Assembly: GCA_902362925.1 (NCBI GenBank)
Contig: CABIYL010000004.1
Source of the DNA: Pseudoflavonifractor sp902362925
GTDB lineage: Bacteria; Bacillota; Clostridia; Oscillospirales; Oscillospiraceae
Reading direction: 5' to 3' (one strand)
DNA: 64,000 bases
Made by a program: the position numbers and the translations under genes. The notes under the pieces are model-generated. The model had not been told where the DNA came from. It saw nothing but the letters and a program-made list of their open reading frames with translations, and did not search any database. Positions 8,575 to 17,577 of the stretch are shown here, in pieces; positions within the stretch are counted from its first letter, which is position 1; every line of letters starts with the position of its first letter.

Positions 8575-8649
8575 TCAGGTGTTATTATTTGAACGATTGT
8601 ATATTTCATTCTACTGACTGTTTAATTTCACGAAGAGTGAAGAAGAGGA

Positions 8650-8678
8650 TTGTTCAGACAGCGGTAACAAGCTATAAT
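8650..8678 (+). promoter_or_regulatory. promoter of the two-component operon
   Basis: TTGTTC (8650-8655), a 17-base spacer and TATAAT (8673-8678). The LytTR regulator starts at 8700. Confidence 0.65.
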
Positions 8679-8699
8679 TGAATTGTATGAGGTGGTAAT

Positions 8700-9407
8700 A
8701 TGCGAATTGCAGTTTGCGAAGATAATAATATAGTTGCTGCGTTTATGGAAGATTATATAGCTTCTATGGAAGCGGAAAATATAGAGTACGAGATTTTTAC
8801 TTCTGGTGACGATCTTATCCATTACATGGAACAGGAGAATGTGACTTTCAACATTCTCTTTATGGATATTGAAATGCCAGGGCGAAACGGTATTGAAACT
8901 TCTGCGTATGTTAGAGAAAAGGATAAAAATGCGCTTATTATTTTTATCACTGACCACAAGGAATATGTTTACGAGGTATTTGATGTATTGCCGTTCCGCT
9001 TTTTGATTAAGCCTGTTACACGAGAAGCATTAAACCTTGTTATGAAAAAGGCATTTGAACATTTTAATCTTACAAAGCAAGTTTTCTTTTTTAAGCAAAA
9101 TAAAACTCAGTTGCAGGTTGCCTTTGATGAAATTATTTATTTCGAGGGAAATTTACGAAAAGTTCGGCTCGTAACTACTGGAGGAGAGTATGATTTTTAT
9201 GGCAAGATCTCTGAAGTGGTTAAAAAGTTAGACGGAAACCTGTTTTTACAAATACACAATTCCTACATAGTAAACATGGATCAAATCCGCAAAATATCCG
9301 AAAGTGTTGTGTTGCTAAAATCGGGAATTACACTTCCGATCAGCAAAAAGTATCGGGAATATGTGCGGCAAAAGCATATTCGATATATGGCATGGAGGTG
9401 CGAGTAA
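8700..9407 (+). CDS. LytTR-family response regulator
   Basis: This 235-residue protein has an N-terminal receiver domain (phospho-acceptor D56 in FMDIEMPG, acidic pocket E7/D8, K103 in the RFLIKP segment) and a LytTR DNA-binding domain at about 130-232. AgrA/ComE-like regulators of this kind act with GHKL sensor kinases, often in peptide signalling. The kinase gene follows at once. The base composition is much more AT-rich than the flanking ICE genes, so this unit was probably acquired separately. Confidence 0.9.
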   Translation: MRIAVCEDNNIVAAFMEDYIASMEAENIEYEIFTSGDDLIHYMEQENVTFNILFMDIEMPGRNGIETSAYVREKDKNALIIFITDHKEYVYEVFDVLPFRFLIKPVTREALNLVMKKAFEHFNLTKQVFFFKQNKTQLQVAFDEIIYFEGNLRKVRLVTTGGEYDFYGKISEVVKKLDGNLFLQIHNSYIVNMDQIRKISESVVLLKSGITLPISKKYREYVRQKHIRYMAWRCE

Positions 9408-9408
9408 G

Positions 9409-10716
9409 ATGGATTTTTCAACGTACCTATTGCTTTCTCTTGTCTATATCCCGCTGAATGTTTTCGATCTTTTTATTATCACGCGATACATGAATACTTT
9501 ATATGGCCCCCCTCAAAAAGGGCCGTATATTAAGTTGTTGAAAATTTTTATTGTGTTATGTGCGTCACTCATCTACGCACCTTATACTGCACTATGGGGG
9601 ATTGCAGTGCTTTGTATTATACTGCTACCGTTCTATAATGCAAACAAGCAAAAAAAGATTATATTCCATATTACATTGGTTGTACTGGCGTTGACTTCCC
9701 TATTTACTGCTTTTTCTCTTGGAGAGTCAATGGCTTTGCAAGACTTTTATATGGGAATATTTATTATTTTTCTTCCGCATATCATTTTCTTTGTAATTTG
9801 TAAATTGGCCGGAAAAGTGTGTGCTCCTACTGAGGTGAAACTTCCATACAAAATGTGGCTCCCACTTTTAGCCATCCCCCTAATCAGTATATTAGGTGTT
9901 GCCTATATTTCATATTTGGCAACACATAGCAGTTTGTCCATAGAAGATACAAATATGATACAATTTCCGCTTCTCTTGATGTTCCTGCTTGTGAATATAA
10001 TTGTTTTTTATCTTTATGGAAAATTGTCAGAATTAGTACAAAAAAGGGTAGAGGGGGCACTTTTTGAACAACAACTACATTTGCAAGAAGAACACTATCA
10101 AGCGTTGATAAATGCACATGATCAGATTAGAGGTATCAGGCATGACATGAAAAATCATCTTGAAGCTATTTCTATATTGGCAGGCCAACACAAAGACGAA
10201 GAAATCCTTAGATACCTAAATGATATAGTCAATCAAATTGAAGTGTCGGATAATACCATTTTTACTGGAAATTCCGGGATTGATGCAATTCTTAATCTAA
10301 AACTGAGTGAGGCCATTAGAAAAGGAATATCCATTTCAAAGAGCATACTTGTGCCCCGTGACCTCTCAATTCCATTTTCAGATAGTGTGGTAATTTTAGG
10401 GAACATTTTTGATAATGCAATAGAGGCTTGCGGGCGAGATCATATTAAGGAGCCGCTTATTTACTTCAAAATGCAGTATGTCGATAGTATGCTGTTTATA
10501 GAGATCAAGAACAAAACCACTTCAAAAAACGATCCCCAAAATTTGTTGCGTTCTCGCAAGCCTGATACGGCTTATCATGGATTGGGATTAAAAAATGTAC
10601 GCCATATAGTAGAGAGGTATAACGGTACAATGAACATCAGCATTGAGGATGGCTTTTTTACAAACAAAATTATTCTGTATGGTGTGCAAGCTAAAAATGA
10701 CGAGTTACCTCTGTAA
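9409..10716 (+). CDS. GHKL-domain sensor histidine kinase (AgrC-like)
   Basis: The ATG at 9409 gives 435 residues. Six or so membrane helices fill the first ~200 residues, with a coiled linker at about 205-240. The H-box RGIRHDMKN (H245), N-box NIFDNAIEAC (about 332-341) and G-box GLGLKNV follow. This is the class that pairs with LytTR regulators in quorum or peptide sensing. No AgrB/AgrD gene is adjacent, so the signal may be an external peptide or antibiotic. It is AT-rich like its partner, starts 1 base after the regulator's stop, and is followed by a terminator. Confidence 0.9.
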   Translation: MDFSTYLLLSLVYIPLNVFDLFIITRYMNTLYGPPQKGPYIKLLKIFIVLCASLIYAPYTALWGIAVLCIILLPFYNANKQKKIIFHITLVVLALTSLFTAFSLGESMALQDFYMGIFIIFLPHIIFFVICKLAGKVCAPTEVKLPYKMWLPLLAIPLISILGVAYISYLATHSSLSIEDTNMIQFPLLLMFLLVNIIVFYLYGKLSELVQKRVEGALFEQQLHLQEEHYQALINAHDQIRGIRHDMKNHLEAISILAGQHKDEEILRYLNDIVNQIEVSDNTIFTGNSGIDAILNLKLSEAIRKGISISKSILVPRDLSIPFSDSVVILGNIFDNAIEACGRDHIKEPLIYFKMQYVDSMLFIEIKNKTTSKNDPQNLLRSRKPDTAYHGLGLKNVRHIVERYNGTMNISIEDGFFTNKIILYGVQAKNDELPL

Positions 10717-10745
10717 TTCTTACAACTTCTCAAAACATATAGAAG

Positions 10746-10787
10746 AAAGTGCTATGATGCTATTGTAACAATAGTCATAGCACTTTT
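10746..10787 (+). terminator. terminator after the two-component genes
   Basis: A 12-bp stem (10746-10757 with 10775-10786), an inner CTATTG/CAATAG stem and a T-run end the kinase transcript. Confidence 0.8.
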
Positions 10788-10804
10788 TATTTGGGAGGAA
10801 AATT

Positions 10805-11041
10805 ATGCCTACACTACTAATCGCGTTATTCATCTTGGCACTCCACATCTTTTTGTGTTTCAGAAAGCATTGGGCCTGGGGCGGCCTTGTGCCCGCCCTT
10901 ACTCTGCTCTTAATGATTGCCAGCCCCTTTGTTTTTGAAAATACTACATTTTGGGAAAGCCTTGAAACCTTTGGGGTGCTTGAACTCCTGCTTCTTCTTG
11001 GATGGGTACTATGCCGCGATAAAAGAGGTCAGGGGAAATGA
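10805..11041 (+). CDS. small membrane protein of the ABC-2 operon
   Basis: This 78-residue protein has three hydrophobic segments (about 3-18, 24-45, 55-72). A GGGAGG site precedes the ATG. Its stop overlaps the start of the ABC permease gene by 4 bases, so it is translationally coupled to the transporter. I do not recognise a named family; small membrane partners are common in GntR/YtrA-controlled ABC operons. Confidence 0.65.
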   Translation: MPTLLIALFILALHIFLCFRKHWAWGGLVPALTLLLMIASPFVFENTTFWESLETFGVLELLLLLGWVLCRDKRGQGK

Positions 11042-11718
11042 AAGCAGTATTTCGGAAAGAATGTCGGCATCAGCTATTAAGTTTTAAGTCAATCTTTTTT
11101 GTATTGCTGTTTATTGTTCTTGGTATTTCTCTGGAACAGCTTTTTTCTGCCGTTTCAATAGATATTGGCGGAATAGACAACAAAACATACGCCGGATCAT
11201 TTTATGTGATCATAAAACTTGCGGTAATACTTTTCGGTTATTTGTTTTCATCTATTCTTTCTCATAGTTGCATTAACCGGGAAATGGAAAATAAATCGGC
11301 TCGTCTGGTTATCAGTAAAATATCCAGAACTGAATATATTGTTGGAAAATATCTCGCAAATATCATGTTTTGGATTATATGCTTTGTTTTGATCTATGGC
11401 GGCCTATTTCTGAAATACAGAATATTTGATATAAGCGAGCTGGTAACGAATATTGTGACTTTGATGTATTACAACAGCATCATTTTACTGCTATCTACCG
11501 TTGTAAGGCGCGGAGCTGCCAGCAATTTCTTAGGCCTTGCTGTCAGTATTGCTCTCCCGTTTATAGGGCTATACACAATGGCTAAAAATAGCTTTTTGCG
11601 TTTTCTATTCCCGTATAGCTATATTTTTAATTTGGATTGGAATACGCTTGTCCCTGTTATGCTTTCTGCAATCATTGTCGGAATGGCAGTTGCACTTTTC
11701 AAAAGGGTGGATTTATAA
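11038..11718 (+). CDS. ABC-2 type transporter permease
   Basis: This 226-residue protein has about six membrane helices and an ABC-2 signature region (NREMENKSARLVISKISRTE, about residues 81-100). It pairs with the ATPase encoded 2 bases downstream. ABC-2 exporters linked to LytTR/GHKL systems often provide peptide or antibiotic efflux or self-immunity; the substrate here is not known. Confidence 0.82.
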   Translation: MKAVFRKECRHQLLSFKSIFFVLLFIVLGISLEQLFSAVSIDIGGIDNKTYAGSFYVIIKLAVILFGYLFSSILSHSCINREMENKSARLVISKISRTEYIVGKYLANIMFWIICFVLIYGGLFLKYRIFDISELVTNIVTLMYYNSIILLLSTVVRRGAASNFLGLAVSIALPFIGLYTMAKNSFLRFLFPYSYIFNLDWNTLVPVMLSAIIVGMAVALFKRVDL

Positions 11719-11720
11719 AA

Positions 11721-12614
11721 ATGAGTGTGATAGAGATTAACAATTTGGAGAAGTCCTACGGAGCAAAGAATGTCTTGCGGGGGCTGAATTTAACGATTGA
11801 AAAGGGCGAGTTTTGGGGGCTGATAGGGAAAAATGGTGCAGGAAAATCCACTCTAATTAACATCCTTTGTGGGACTGTTATTAAAACTTCCGGCGGCTTT
11901 CGTATAATGGGAATAGATGATACGTCTATTGACAAAGCGAAAGTCCGCATGGGAATTATGCCCGATGTATCTGAACTCTTTGGAGATATGAGTGGTTTAG
12001 AATTTATGGAATATATGCTGGCCTTAAAAGGGCATCATATTCGGTCAAAAGATATTCTTGCTCTCTTTGAAAAAGTAGATCTCGCAGTGTCATTGAAAAC
12101 TAAAATTAAGGCATATTCTTTCGGTATGAAGAAGAAAATTGCGATTGCACAAGCTATTGCCGACACCCCGGAAATATTGATTTTAGACGAGCCTACGTCA
12201 GGAGTCGATCCGGAGTCAATTCTGCATCTGCAAAATCTTTTTGAAAAGCTCAATCAAGGGGGAACAACCATATTTATGGCATCCCACAATCTTGATGAGG
12301 TAAGTCGGATATGCTCTCACATTTCTATTCTTGACCGGGGACAATTCCAGGTTCAAGGAGAGTTACAGAGTGTCATTAACGAACATACTGCTAAAATTCG
12401 CTTACAAATACAATGCAAAACTCCAGACAATTTTAATACATCCGAACTATGTAAGAGATTTGCAATCCTGGAGGCCAGTCATTCAAGCCTGACCTTTGAA
12501 GTAAAGTCGCAAGATGATATTCCACAAATTATACATTTGCTTACAGAACAAGGCGTTAGTATCTTTTCAGTTATCCCACGCAAAGCAACTTTGGAAGAAA
12601 TATTCATGAGTTGA
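11721..12614 (+). CDS. ABC transporter ATP-binding protein
   Basis: The ATG at 11721 gives 297 residues. Walker A is GKNGAGKST (about 37-45), the signature is YSFGMKKKIAIAQ, Walker B is ILILDEPTSGVDPE, and the H-loop is ASHN. The signature is degenerate (FGMKK instead of SGGQ), as in many bacitracin/lantibiotic-type export ATPases. A C-terminal extension (about 215-297) follows. It forms an exporter with the preceding permease, and the GntR gene starts 2 bases after its stop. Confidence 0.88.
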   Translation: MSVIEINNLEKSYGAKNVLRGLNLTIEKGEFWGLIGKNGAGKSTLINILCGTVIKTSGGFRIMGIDDTSIDKAKVRMGIMPDVSELFGDMSGLEFMEYMLALKGHHIRSKDILALFEKVDLAVSLKTKIKAYSFGMKKKIAIAQAIADTPEILILDEPTSGVDPESILHLQNLFEKLNQGGTTIFMASHNLDEVSRICSHISILDRGQFQVQGELQSVINEHTAKIRLQIQCKTPDNFNTSELCKRFAILEASHSSLTFEVKSQDDIPQIIHLLTEQGVSIFSVIPRKATLEEIFMS

Positions 12615-12616
12615 TT

Positions 12617-12982
12617 ATGGAAACCCAAATCATCAATAAAACGCCATTTCCTTTCAAGAGTATATCAAAATCAATACGGTATCAGATACTTTCATATAAA
12701 TTCTTGGCAGGCGCAAAACTACCCTCAATTCGTGTTCTCGCTCAGAAATATAACTGTAATCCGAATACCATCTGTCGGGCGTTAAATAAACTTGTGTCAG
12801 ATGGATTGATAATTAAAAATCTGGGCCGAGGCTATTATGTAGTTGATGATGTGTTTCTGATTCAAGAGAAAAGACGTTTGGAACTTAAAAAGCTCACAAT
12901 GGAATTATTTGCATCTCTTAGCTCTTTAGGTTATAAACACGATGAAATTCTGGAACTGATTTTTGCATTAGCGGATAAGTAA
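12617..12982 (+). CDS. GntR-family regulator (YtrA-like)
   Basis: This 121-residue protein has a winged helix at about 10-75 (PSIRVLAQKYNCNPNTICRA is the recognition region) and a short helical C-terminal tail, as in the YtrA subfamily that regulates ABC operons. It is the last gene of the AT-rich ABC operon. Autorepression of the operon is the usual arrangement for YtrA; no operator was pinned down. A TTG at 12611 is an alternative start. Confidence 0.82.
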   Translation: METQIINKTPFPFKSISKSIRYQILSYKFLAGAKLPSIRVLAQKYNCNPNTICRALNKLVSDGLIIKNLGRGYYVVDDVFLIQEKRRLELKKLTMELFASLSSLGYKHDEILELIFALADK

Positions 12983-13069
12983 AATAGATATGACCGCCCA
13001 ACGGCATATAAAAAAACCGTTGTTTCGGCGGCTGGATCATCACGCGCCAAAGTAAAATACAGTAGCCTT

Positions 13070-13110
13070 ACGGCGGTTTTGAAATAACAAATTTCAAGCC
13101 GCCGTTTTCT
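13070..13110 (+). terminator. terminator of the GntR/ABC operon
   Basis: An imperfect long stem (13070-13085 with 13091-13105) is followed by TTTTC-rich sequence. From here to 13457 I see only a palindrome copy and no convincing gene. Confidence 0.7.
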
Positions 13111-13353
13111 TTTCAAAAAATGAGATTACGGGGGGTGTATTAAAGTCGCCCTTTTTTACGGATGCGGCGGTGTCCGGGAGGTATCGCTGTGTCCTTTTTC
13201 TTTTTCCATCCCCCTAACCTGTCAAAAAAAGCCCACCCGCCCAGCAGGATCAATCCGGCGGTGGATGTGCAATTTGGCAGTACATAAATGAATTTGTCGT
13301 TTCATGCGCTTGTGTGGCCTTGTGTCGCGCAGGCGCATTTTGTTTGTCCGACT

Positions 13354-13372
13354 TCTGGACACTTTGTCCAGA
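13354..13372. repeat. ICE palindrome, copy 5
   Basis: TCTGGACA-CTT-TGTCCAGA, about 85 bases upstream of the sigma-like gene. The centre is in the opposite orientation to copies 1-3. Confidence 0.85.
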
Positions 13373-13457
13373 GGTGCGGGGCGGTTCCCCTGGGTGCCGC
13401 TCTCCACCAGCCCCGTTTCGGTCACTCGTTCACCCAACACCGAAACGGAGGTTTATA

Positions 13458-13868
13458 ATGACTACCATCAATCTGAAAGATTTTTATTATTGGTACACGC
13501 AGGATCAGTTTATCGAAGTCACTGAGGAAGTGGCCGAGGCGCTCCGGGCCAGCGCCCGCTATGAAGCGGCCTACCAGCGGCGGCTCACCCGGCACAAAGC
13601 GCAGTATTCCCTGGACTGTGAGGACGGGATTGAATACTCCGCCTGCCTGCATGAGCCCACGCCCCAGGAGCTTCTGGAGCGCATGGAGCTGTTTATCCGG
13701 CTCTGGAACGCCCTCAACTCCCTGCCGGAGATCCAGGGCCGCCGGATCGACGCTCATATCATTCTTGGCATAAGCATCAAAGAAATTGCCGAGGCCGATG
13801 GTGTGCATGAGGAGTCCGTCCGCCAGTCTATCAAGCGGGGCCTGGAACGTATGAAAAAAACTTTTTGA
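13458..13868 (+). CDS. sigma-70 region 4-like ICE regulator
   Basis: The ATG at 13458 gives 136 residues. The C-terminal part (IKEIAEADGVHEESVRQSIK, about 108-127) is a sigma region 4-type helix-turn-helix. This size and position match the sigma-factor-like proteins near the recombinase end of Tn916/Tn1549 elements, which are linked to control of excision and transfer. There is no region 2, so it is not a full sigma factor. Confidence 0.8.
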   Translation: MTTINLKDFYYWYTQDQFIEVTEEVAEALRASARYEAAYQRRLTRHKAQYSLDCEDGIEYSACLHEPTPQELLERMELFIRLWNALNSLPEIQGRRIDAHIILGISIKEIAEADGVHEESVRQSIKRGLERMKKTF

Positions 13869-14217
13869 TTTTTGCTGTTTCCCCACTTGGAATTGATGCA
13901 AAAATGTCTTGGTTATTAGAGAGGGAGATATAACCTCTCCGCAACGGAACGGCGGCGGCCCTGAGCATAGCGCGGGGAGCCGGGCGGCGGGTGCGCGGTG
14001 ACTTCTCTCCACGGAGAACGAGCGATAAACACCAGCGCCGCAGGTGGGCCGGGCCAACCCACGGCCACGATCCGCCATTGGACAGGCTGGCCGCCTGTCC
14101 CTCCGGGCCGCCGTTCCCCGTTGCGTGGGGATGCCGCGCCGAGTATGGTTGTCTTTGGACAGGTCAAGGAAACGGGCGCGGCACTCCCTAATTTATCAAG
14201 AAAGAGGGGAACGCTCT
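13869..14217. other. GC-rich stretch without a convincing gene
   Basis: It contains a short GAGAGG/CCTCTC hairpin near 13918-13938. Several short overlapping frames on both strands lack ribosome sites and family resemblance, so no gene is called. Confidence 0.5.
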
Positions 14218-14418
14218 ATGAACTATGATCCAGAACTGGCGGCCTTGCTCTCCCAGCCGTGGAGCAACGATGCCTGCCGGGGGTACGTCATCGCCGCGAT
14301 GGAGCGGTGCGGCTTTAAGCCGTCCGACATTGAACAGGTGATGGTCGAGCTTTACGAGGTATTCGACTATACCACTTTGCAAGAGGCCGAGGCTTACTAC
14401 GAGCGGAGCCCCTACTAA
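14218..14418 (+). CDS. small conserved ICE protein of unknown function
   Basis: This 66-residue acidic, helical protein starts at an ATG preceded by AGAGGGGA. It sits between the sigma-like gene and the recombinase, where Tn1549-type elements often carry such a small ORF. No domain is recognised. A palindrome copy begins 4 bases after its stop. Confidence 0.6.
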   Translation: MNYDPELAALLSQPWSNDACRGYVIAAMERCGFKPSDIEQVMVELYEVFDYTTLQEAEAYYERSPY

Positions 14419-14421
14419 CTT

Positions 14422-14439
14422 CCGGACACTTTGTCCAGA
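14422..14439. repeat. ICE palindrome, copy 6
   Basis: CCGGACA-CTT-TGTCCAGA (one left-arm substitution), directly after the stop of the 66-residue gene. Confidence 0.8.
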
Positions 14440-14527
14440 GGTACATATCCGGCCAAAGGCCAGCACTTTCGCGGTGCTGGCCTTTGCCATGTTTCAAAAC
14501 ATTCTTTGATTGTATGGGAGGGATTTT

Positions 14528-14701
14528 ATGCAGGCACAGGTCAAATATGAAAGTGAAATCAAAACTGCTTTACTCGGAGATCGCACGATCACCGTCAAAA
14601 ATCTCACCCCCGTTTTTTCCCCGCAGGAACAGGACAAGCGCAACCGCGAGATTGAGCGGCGGCTGTTTGACGTGTTCCGCAAATATGCCGGGCGGGGGTA
14701 G
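14528..14701 (+). CDS. small conserved protein upstream of recombinase
   Basis: This 57-residue basic protein (central block ITVKNLTPVFSPQEQDKR) is preceded by GGGAGG. It lies 84 bases before the recombinase gene, in the position where related elements encode a short partner protein. Function is unknown; a directionality role is only a guess. Confidence 0.6.
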   Translation: MQAQVKYESEIKTALLGDRTITVKNLTPVFSPQEQDKRNREIERRLFDVFRKYAGRG

Positions 14702-14785
14702 GCCAGAGTCATCCTTGTAGTAAGGGGGCGGCAGAGGTACAATATAATTGTAGGTTGGCTCCCGTTTAACGGAAGGGAGCTAATT

Positions 14786-16035
14786 ATGGATAGTAGAATA
14801 GATGCAATTTATGGGCGGCAGTCGATTGACAAAAAAGACAGTATCAGCATTGAAAGTCAATTTGAGTTTTGCCGCTATGAGCTTAAAGGCGGTGAGGGTA
14901 AGGAATACAAAGACAAGGGCTACTCCGGCAAAAACATTGAGCGCCCCGACTTCCAGCGGCTTCTGCAGGACATCCGGCTGGGCCTGATTAAGCGGGTGAT
15001 CGTCTACAAGCTGGATCGGATCAGCCGTTCCATCGTGGACTTTGCAAAGCTTATGGAACTGTTCAAGCAGTACGATGTGGAGTTTGTGTCCTGCACAGAA
15101 AAGTTTGACACTTCCACACCGATGGGCCGGGCGATGCTCAATATCTGCATTGTCTTTGCCCAGCTTGAACGCGAAAGCATCCAGATGCGTGTGCAGGACG
15201 CTTTCTATTCCCGGTGTACCAAAGGCTACTATATGCGGGGCCGGACGCCATACGGTTTTGATACCGAGCCCATCGTCATGGACGGGATCAAGACAAAGAA
15301 GCTGGTGGAAAATGCGGAAATGGATTTTGCCGAGCTGATGTATCAAATGTATGCGGAGCCGGGCAATTCCTACGGCGACATATCCCGGTACTTTGCCGAG
15401 AACGACATCAAGGTTTATGACAAGTCCCTAAAGCGCGGGTTTATTGCTCAACTGCTGAGAAATCCCGTCTACGTCCAGGCCGATATGGACATCTACGAAT
15501 ACTTCAAGGCCCAGGGCGTAAAAATCGAAAGTCCCCCGGAAATGTTCACAGGGGACAATAGCTGTTATCTCTATCAAGGGCGCGAGGGCGAGGAGGCGAT
15601 CCTTGTGATTGCTCCCCACCAGGGGCGCATCCCCTCCCAGCTCTGGCTGACCGTTCAGCGCAAGCTCTCACAAAACACCACATTCCAGAATGGCCGGAAA
15701 TGCCATAACACATGGCTGGCCGGGAAAATCAAGTGTGGACGTTGCGGCTATGCCCTGGCAAGTCTGAACGCCAGAAATGGTGTCACCTACCTGCGGTGCA
15801 AACAACGGGCAGACAATAAGAGCTGCGAGGGAGCCGGTACGCTGACCGCGCAAAGCATGGAGGCGTTTGTTTACGGCGAGATGGTTAAGAAGATGCGGAA
15901 ATTCCACACGCTGAAAGGCGGCAAGGAACAAAGCTATAATCCGAAGCTGACTGCCGCCCGTGTCGCCCTGGCAAAGACGGAAAGCGAGATCGAGAAACTT
16001 CTGGACACTTTGTCCGGCGCTAATCCGCTTCTCCT
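14786..16035 (+). CDS. large serine recombinase, 3' end lost in gap
   Basis: The N-terminal resolvase domain has YGRQSIDK (catalytic S13) and RISRS. A Recombinase domain lies at about 160-270, and a zinc ribbon (CGRCGY to CEG, about 316-350) is followed by the start of a coiled region. This is a TndX/TnpX-type integrase of Tn1549-like elements, carrying out excision and integration. The gene runs into the N block; the bases after the gap (to 16312) do not look like a recombinase C-terminus, so the ICE end is probably inside the gap. A palindrome copy lies in the coding sequence. Confidence 0.85.
16000..16017. repeat. ICE palindrome, copy 7
   Basis: TCTGGACA-CTT-TGTCCGG inside the recombinase coding sequence, encoding LLDTLSG, 18 bases before the N block. 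The right arm has one change. Confidence 0.75.
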
Positions 16036-16285
16036 NNNNNNNNNNNNNNNNNNNNNNNNNNNNNNNNNNNNNNNNNNNNNNNNNNNNNNNNNNNNNNNNN
16101 NNNNNNNNNNNNNNNNNNNNNNNNNNNNNNNNNNNNNNNNNNNNNNNNNNNNNNNNNNNNNNNNNNNNNNNNNNNNNNNNNNNNNNNNNNNNNNNNNNNN
16201 NNNNNNNNNNNNNNNNNNNNNNNNNNNNNNNNNNNNNNNNNNNNNNNNNNNNNNNNNNNNNNNNNNNNNNNNNNNNNNNNNNNNN
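16036..16285. other. assembly gap (250 N), probable ICE right end
   Basis: Unresolved bases between the recombinase and the chromosomal AraC gene. The right attachment site is expected here. Confidence 1.
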
Positions 16286-16393
16286 TTGGCATTATGCCCT
16301 TGTAAAAAATAGTTTGCAATTTTTGAGCAATCATTGACGACTCCTCTCCAGTCAGTTACAATCAAACCAAATCAAACAACGGAGGCACTGCCC

Positions 16394-17368
16394 ATGTCCA
16401 ATATGTCGCAACTTTTTGATGCCAGCCGTTTCCCAGGCGATGTGAAGGTTCGAGCCAACGGCAAGGCTACGGTGATGACCCTCTATGGTTCAGAGAACGG
16501 AAGCCTGCGACTGTTTTCTTTGTGGGAGGGCGCAATTCTTTCCTTCAACCGGATCTATACTCAGGTCTGGCCCTTGGCACAGAATGAAGCGGCTAACATT
16601 CTGCTGCTGAACTTCTGCCGGAAGGGGCGCTGTGAAGTGGCGCTGGAGGATGGACAGTTTGCCTTCCTCTCTCAAGGACACATGGCCGTAGGAACCCAGC
16701 AGGCTCAGGAGGAGTATCGCTACCCCAGCGGTCTCTATGAGGGTGTCGAGTTGTTTTTGGATCTGGATATGTTGGCCCATCGTCCTTATCCACTGTTTCA
16801 GGAGGGGGAAGTAAGCCCAGAGGGGATCGTAGAGCACCTGCATACCTCCCGCCGACTCTATTTGGGACCCACGCCTGCCTGTGTACAGACATTGCTGGAT
16901 GACCTGTGGCAGCTTCGAGATTCGGAGGAAGTGGGACTGCTGAAACTTCTCTCCGCCCAGCTGCTTTGGAAGGTAGAACGCCAGCCTCTTGAAACCAGTC
17001 CCACAGTCCGCTATTTTACCAGCTCCCAAGTGTCCATCGCCAGAGAGACACGGAACATCCTGTGCGCAGACCTGAGCCAGAACCACACGGCGCGGGAGTT
17101 GGCGGATCGGTTCCAGGTGGCCGAAACCAGTCTCAAGAATTACTTCCGCGGTGTGTTTGGAGAAAACCTCTCCACATTTTTGCGGGAGGTGAGGATGCGC
17201 CGAGCAGCAGAATTGCTGCAGAGCAGTGAATTACGAGTGGCGGAGATCGCAGCACAGGTAGGCTACGAAAATCAGAGCAAATTTGCCGCAGTTTTTGTTC
17301 GGCACTTCGGCTGCCCGCCGCTGGAGTATCGCCGCAGGGCACACCTTTCGATTGCTGATGACAATTAA
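16394..17368 (+). CDS. AraC-family regulator
   Basis: This 324-residue protein starts at an ATG 9 bases after GGAGG. The C-terminal AraC domain (about 225-320) has two helix-turn-helix units (ARELADRFQVAETSLKNYF and VAEIAAQVGYENQSKFAAVF) and ends with the usual CPPLEYRR. The N-terminal half is a divergent sensor domain. It is distantly related to the iron-island AraC proteins further right. A strong terminator follows. Its target is not evident; it may have regulated a unit lost when the ICE inserted. Confidence 0.85.
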   Translation: MSNMSQLFDASRFPGDVKVRANGKATVMTLYGSENGSLRLFSLWEGAILSFNRIYTQVWPLAQNEAANILLLNFCRKGRCEVALEDGQFAFLSQGHMAVGTQQAQEEYRYPSGLYEGVELFLDLDMLAHRPYPLFQEGEVSPEGIVEHLHTSRRLYLGPTPACVQTLLDDLWQLRDSEEVGLLKLLSAQLLWKVERQPLETSPTVRYFTSSQVSIARETRNILCADLSQNHTARELADRFQVAETSLKNYFRGVFGENLSTFLREVRMRRAAELLQSSELRVAEIAAQVGYENQSKFAAVFVRHFGCPPLEYRRRAHLSIADDN

Positions 17369-17391
17369 CATCCATATACTTTGCCCTTTCT

Positions 17392-17440
17392 GAGATACCC
17401 ACAGTTCTAAAACATAAGGAACTGCGGGTATCTCTTATTT
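17392..17440 (+). terminator. terminator after AraC gene
   Basis: A 16-bp stem with one mismatch (17392-17407 with 17419-17434) is followed by TTATTTT. Confidence 0.8.
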
Positions 17441-17499
17441 TGAAAACGGAAGGCTTGAGTTCCTGTTCCCAAAATTCAGTCACCGCACACTTCCGCCCC

Positions 17500-17546
17500 T
17501 TGACATTTTTCCTTGATAACGCTAAAATACATACAAGTATGTATTT
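17500..17546 (+). promoter_or_regulatory. AbrB operon promoter with overlapping dyad operator
   Basis: TTGACA (17500-17505), a 17-base spacer and TAAAAT (17523-17528). A perfect 10-bp inverted repeat, AAATACATAC-AA-GTATGTATTT (17525-17546), covers the -10 and start point. This is a good autorepression site for the AbrB-like protein. Confidence 0.7.
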
Positions 17547-17577
17547 CATATTTATATGTATCACGGGAGGTATACGC

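Noticed and set aside
13130..13290. Possible short Cys-containing ORF starting at an ATT after GGGGGGTGT
   Set aside because: No family resemblance and no conserved start; too weak to call.
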